In this document: piece after piece, positions 62,292-64,000 of the stretch
How the letters are laid out: each line of letters begins with the position of its first letter
Position numbering within the stretch: position 1 is the stretch's first letter
Source of the DNA: Cesiribacter andamanensis AMV16
GTDB lineage: Bacteria; Bacteroidota; Bacteroidia; Cytophagales; Cyclobacteriaceae
DNA: 64,000 nucleotides
NCBI RefSeq assembly: GCF_000348925.1
Contig: NZ_AODQ01000005.1
Coordinates: forward strand, 1 to 64,000
Direction: 5' to 3'
The notes under the pieces: generated by a model
Told to the model about the DNA's origin: nothing
Seen by the model: the letters and a program-made list of their open reading frames with translations, nothing else
The model's database searches: none
Program-made: the position numbers and the translations under genes

Positions 62292-62326
62292 ATCTGCGGT
62301 ATTTGATGTAGGTTCAGTTCACTTGC

Positions 62327-62803
62327 TTATGTACCCCTTTGGCGCAGCAGTCTGGAAAGGGGAATCAGGGAGGCAACATTGATAAAGGCTCCAGCTACAC
62401 AGTACAGGCATACTTTTTTCTGCACTGTGGCCATGTTGTAGAGGTAAAAGACTCCCCCTGCAGCCTGGCCCAGCAATAGCCCCCCCAGCAGAACATCGAG
62501 CCTGGAGCGAGATGTGTTGCGGGCAAGTGCGGCCCCGGCCAGGCCTATAGAGGCAGCATATAATGCCAGGCTGATGGGGCCATCGGGCAATCCCAGGATC
62601 CGGGCCTCCTCAGAGGCATTGACTGCATCGGAATCGAAGAGGGCGGAAGGGGGATCGGGCAGGTGGCGGATCACCCCCAGCTGGTAGAGCGAAATAGGAA
62701 TAAAATCCAGCACCCCAAGGGCGCTGAGCAGGGCAATGGTTCTGCGATGCCGGGCTGCAGAGCCACTTGCGTTTCGGATATGCTGTACCGGGTTCATGGC
62801 CAT
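62327..62803 (-). CDS. VKOR-like membrane protein with one redox Cys pair
   Basis: A 158-residue protein with four predicted helices (about 22-45, 76-95, 102-122, 130-148). The C-terminal pair C132-x-x-C135 (VCLYC) fits the quinone-proximal redox site of vitamin-K-epoxide-reductase-like enzymes. The usual loop Cys pair between helices 1 and 2 is absent: the corresponding stretch is FDSDAVNASEEARILGLPDG. It may therefore not oxidise a partner through the loop. It lies between a short-chain reductase and a small membrane protein. Confidence 0.65.
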   Translation of the reverse strand: MAMNPVQHIRNASGSAARHRRTIALLSALGVLDFIPISLYQLGVIRHLPDPPSALFDSDAVNASEEARILGLPDGPISLALYAASIGLAGAALARNTSRSRLDVLLGGLLLGQAAGGVFYLYNMATVQKKVCLYCVAGAFINVASLIPLSRLLRQRGT

Positions 62804-62814
62804 GGGGGATTGGG

Positions 62815-63828
62815 TTAGCGCCTGGTCATGAGCAGGCCGCCGGTAAGCAGCCCGCCCAGCAGCAGGAGCCCGGCCAGCAGCTCAGGCTTATGCTTGGAGA
62901 TCCACAACTGGGTGCTGTGCTCGTGGGCCTTTTCGCCAAATTCGCCATGGGCGCCATGGACACCCGGTACCGGCTCCCAGAGGTTGTGCTTTTGGTTGGG
63001 ATCTTTGGGCTGCTGTGTCTGCTGTCCTTTTATGCCGGTACGGGAAAGTACCCAATCGGCAAACCAGGGCGCCAGCTTATTGCCAACAATGGCCTGCACG
63101 GTGGGAAAGCCCACCAGCACTTCCCGCCGTTTGTGCTCGGCGGCAAACAGTATGGCATCGGCGGCAACCTCCGGCTGGTAGATCTTACCCATGGGGCGAG
63201 GCCGGTTGGGCAGGCGGTTTTTTACAAAACCAAACTGAGTAGTATTGAGGGCGGGCAGCTCCACCATGCTAATGGAAATGGGGCTATCATCGTGTAGCAG
63301 TTCGGTGCGCAGCGAATCGAAGAAGCCCTGAATGGCATGCTTGGCGCCGCAATAGGCCGACTGCAGCGGGATACCCCTATAGGCCAGGGCCGAGCCTACA
63401 AATACAATAGAGCCCCTGTTGCGGCTGCGCATGCGCTTAAGGGCGGAGAGCGTGCCATACACCTGACCCAGGTAGGTAACGTCGGTTACGCGTTTGTACT
63501 CCTCAGGCTTCATGTCCTTAACCGGGCTGAAAACGGAATTCATGGCATTGTTGACCCATACTTCTATGGGGCCCAGTTCCTGCTCGATCTTTTCAGCAGC
63601 TTCTTCTACTGCCTGGGCGTCGGCCACATCTACCTTGTACCAGCGGGCCTTCTGGCCCAGGGCTTCAATTTCTTTTTTGGCGGCCTCCAGGGCTTCCTCT
63701 CCTCTGGCTAACAGGGCCACATCATAGCCCTTTCTGCCAAACAGGCGCGCCGTTGCACGCCCTACTCCGGCAGAGGCGCCGGTAATCACCACCACTCCTT
63801 TTTTTGCTTGCTTCGTAGTTATTTCCAT
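62815..63828 (-). CDS. Short-chain dehydrogenase with C-terminal membrane helix
   Basis: A 337-residue SDR counted from MEITTKQAKK; ATG 63843 and 63891 are possible. The cofactor motif TGASAGVGRATARLFG is at about 12-27. The catalytic Ser lies in SIVFVGSALAYRG and the YxxxK in YCGAKHAIQGF. The C terminus (about 313-337) is a membrane helix, LLAGLLLLGGLLTGGLL, so the enzyme is tethered. A linker of about 60 polar residues precedes it. The gene is first in an operon with the VKOR-like and the small membrane protein. The substrate is unknown. Confidence 0.85.
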   Translation of the reverse strand: MEITTKQAKKGVVVITGASAGVGRATARLFGRKGYDVALLARGEEALEAAKKEIEALGQKARWYKVDVADAQAVEEAAEKIEQELGPIEVWVNNAMNSVFSPVKDMKPEEYKRVTDVTYLGQVYGTLSALKRMRSRNRGSIVFVGSALAYRGIPLQSAYCGAKHAIQGFFDSLRTELLHDDSPISISMVELPALNTTQFGFVKNRLPNRPRPMGKIYQPEVAADAILFAAEHKRREVLVGFPTVQAIVGNKLAPWFADWVLSRTGIKGQQTQQPKDPNQKHNLWEPVPGVHGAHGEFGEKAHEHSTQLWISKHKPELLAGLLLLGGLLTGGLLMTRR

Positions 63829-64000
63829 AGGTGTTTTGAGCATTTGCTCAGGTTTAAAAAATTCAGGCCGCAGCTGCATGCTCCTGCTCATCCGATGCAG
63901 AACCTGCTACAGCCGGTACCTGCCTACTCTAACAGCGTAGGCCCGGAATGGTTGTAAAAACGGCAGGGGTAGCTGGCGGCCTGTATCGGCAAACGTACCC

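Overview
The window reads as a chromosome segment of a Bacteroidota bacterium, most likely of the order Cytophagales, carrying the right-hand part of an integrated phage-like element at its left end. The evidence for the phylum is the Bacteroidota -7 promoter box (TAnnTTTG, here with a TTTG-type -33 box about 19 nt upstream), the short RpoD of 287 residues, DUF2911, a two-component propeller kinase, a TonB receptor of Bacteroidota type, bacillithiol synthesis (BshB1) and the near absence of Shine-Dalgarno sequences. The genus cannot be fixed from the sequence alone.

Region 1 (about 1-7695) is the mobile element. All its genes are on the minus strand: a tyrosine integrase, then a 920-nt non-coding tract holding a 102-bp inverted repeat, a 53-bp direct repeat and several hairpins, then a possible replication protein with four helix-turn-helix (HTH) modules, a small HTH protein, an AntA/KilAC antirepressor, and a late cluster with two proteins that look like T4 gp55-type late sigma factors and an HNH nuclease closed by a terminator. 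What looks like a tRNA 3' end plus tRNA-type terminator (7643-7694) marks the probable right attachment site. Structural phage genes, if any, lie beyond the left edge.

Region 2 (7984-20053) holds a TPR protein, a multi-PAS histidine kinase, an S9 peptidase, a 256-bp MITE-like palindrome with 8-bp target duplication, an OmpA/PD40 protein, a MoxR ATPase with its VWA partner, a GroES-like protein and an NmrA-type reductase. Region 3 (20245-24307) is a four-gene overlapping cluster (C39-like peptidase, RimK-like ATP-grasp, GCS2-type ligase, formylglutamate-amidohydrolase family) that looks like an amidoligase pathway. Region 4 (24297-39219) has a propeller histidine kinase, a glycosyltransferase, a thioesterase/DNA glycosylase/dehydrogenase/stress-protein operon, DUF2911, an Xre-RES toxin-antitoxin pair, a cupredoxin-like lipoprotein, a sodium symporter with a tiny membrane partner, MsrB, LhgO and a YheT hydrolase. 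Region 5 (39281-46040) has a TonB receptor with PdxH, then the BshB1/M23/TrxB operon and RpoD.

Region 6 (46156-64000) is a housekeeping stretch: pnp, rpsO, an LptF/G permease, a START-domain protein, tRNA-Met and a broken copy of it, tRNA-Tyr, a copper module (CopZ-like, CopA, HMA-AraC regulator), the thrS-infC-rpmI-rplT translation operon, a TPR lipoprotein and a small membrane/redox operon.

Single-base indels break rpsO (twice), thrS, the symporter and the amidohydrolase. Because rpsO and thrS should be indispensable, most of these are probably consensus errors rather than real pseudogenes.
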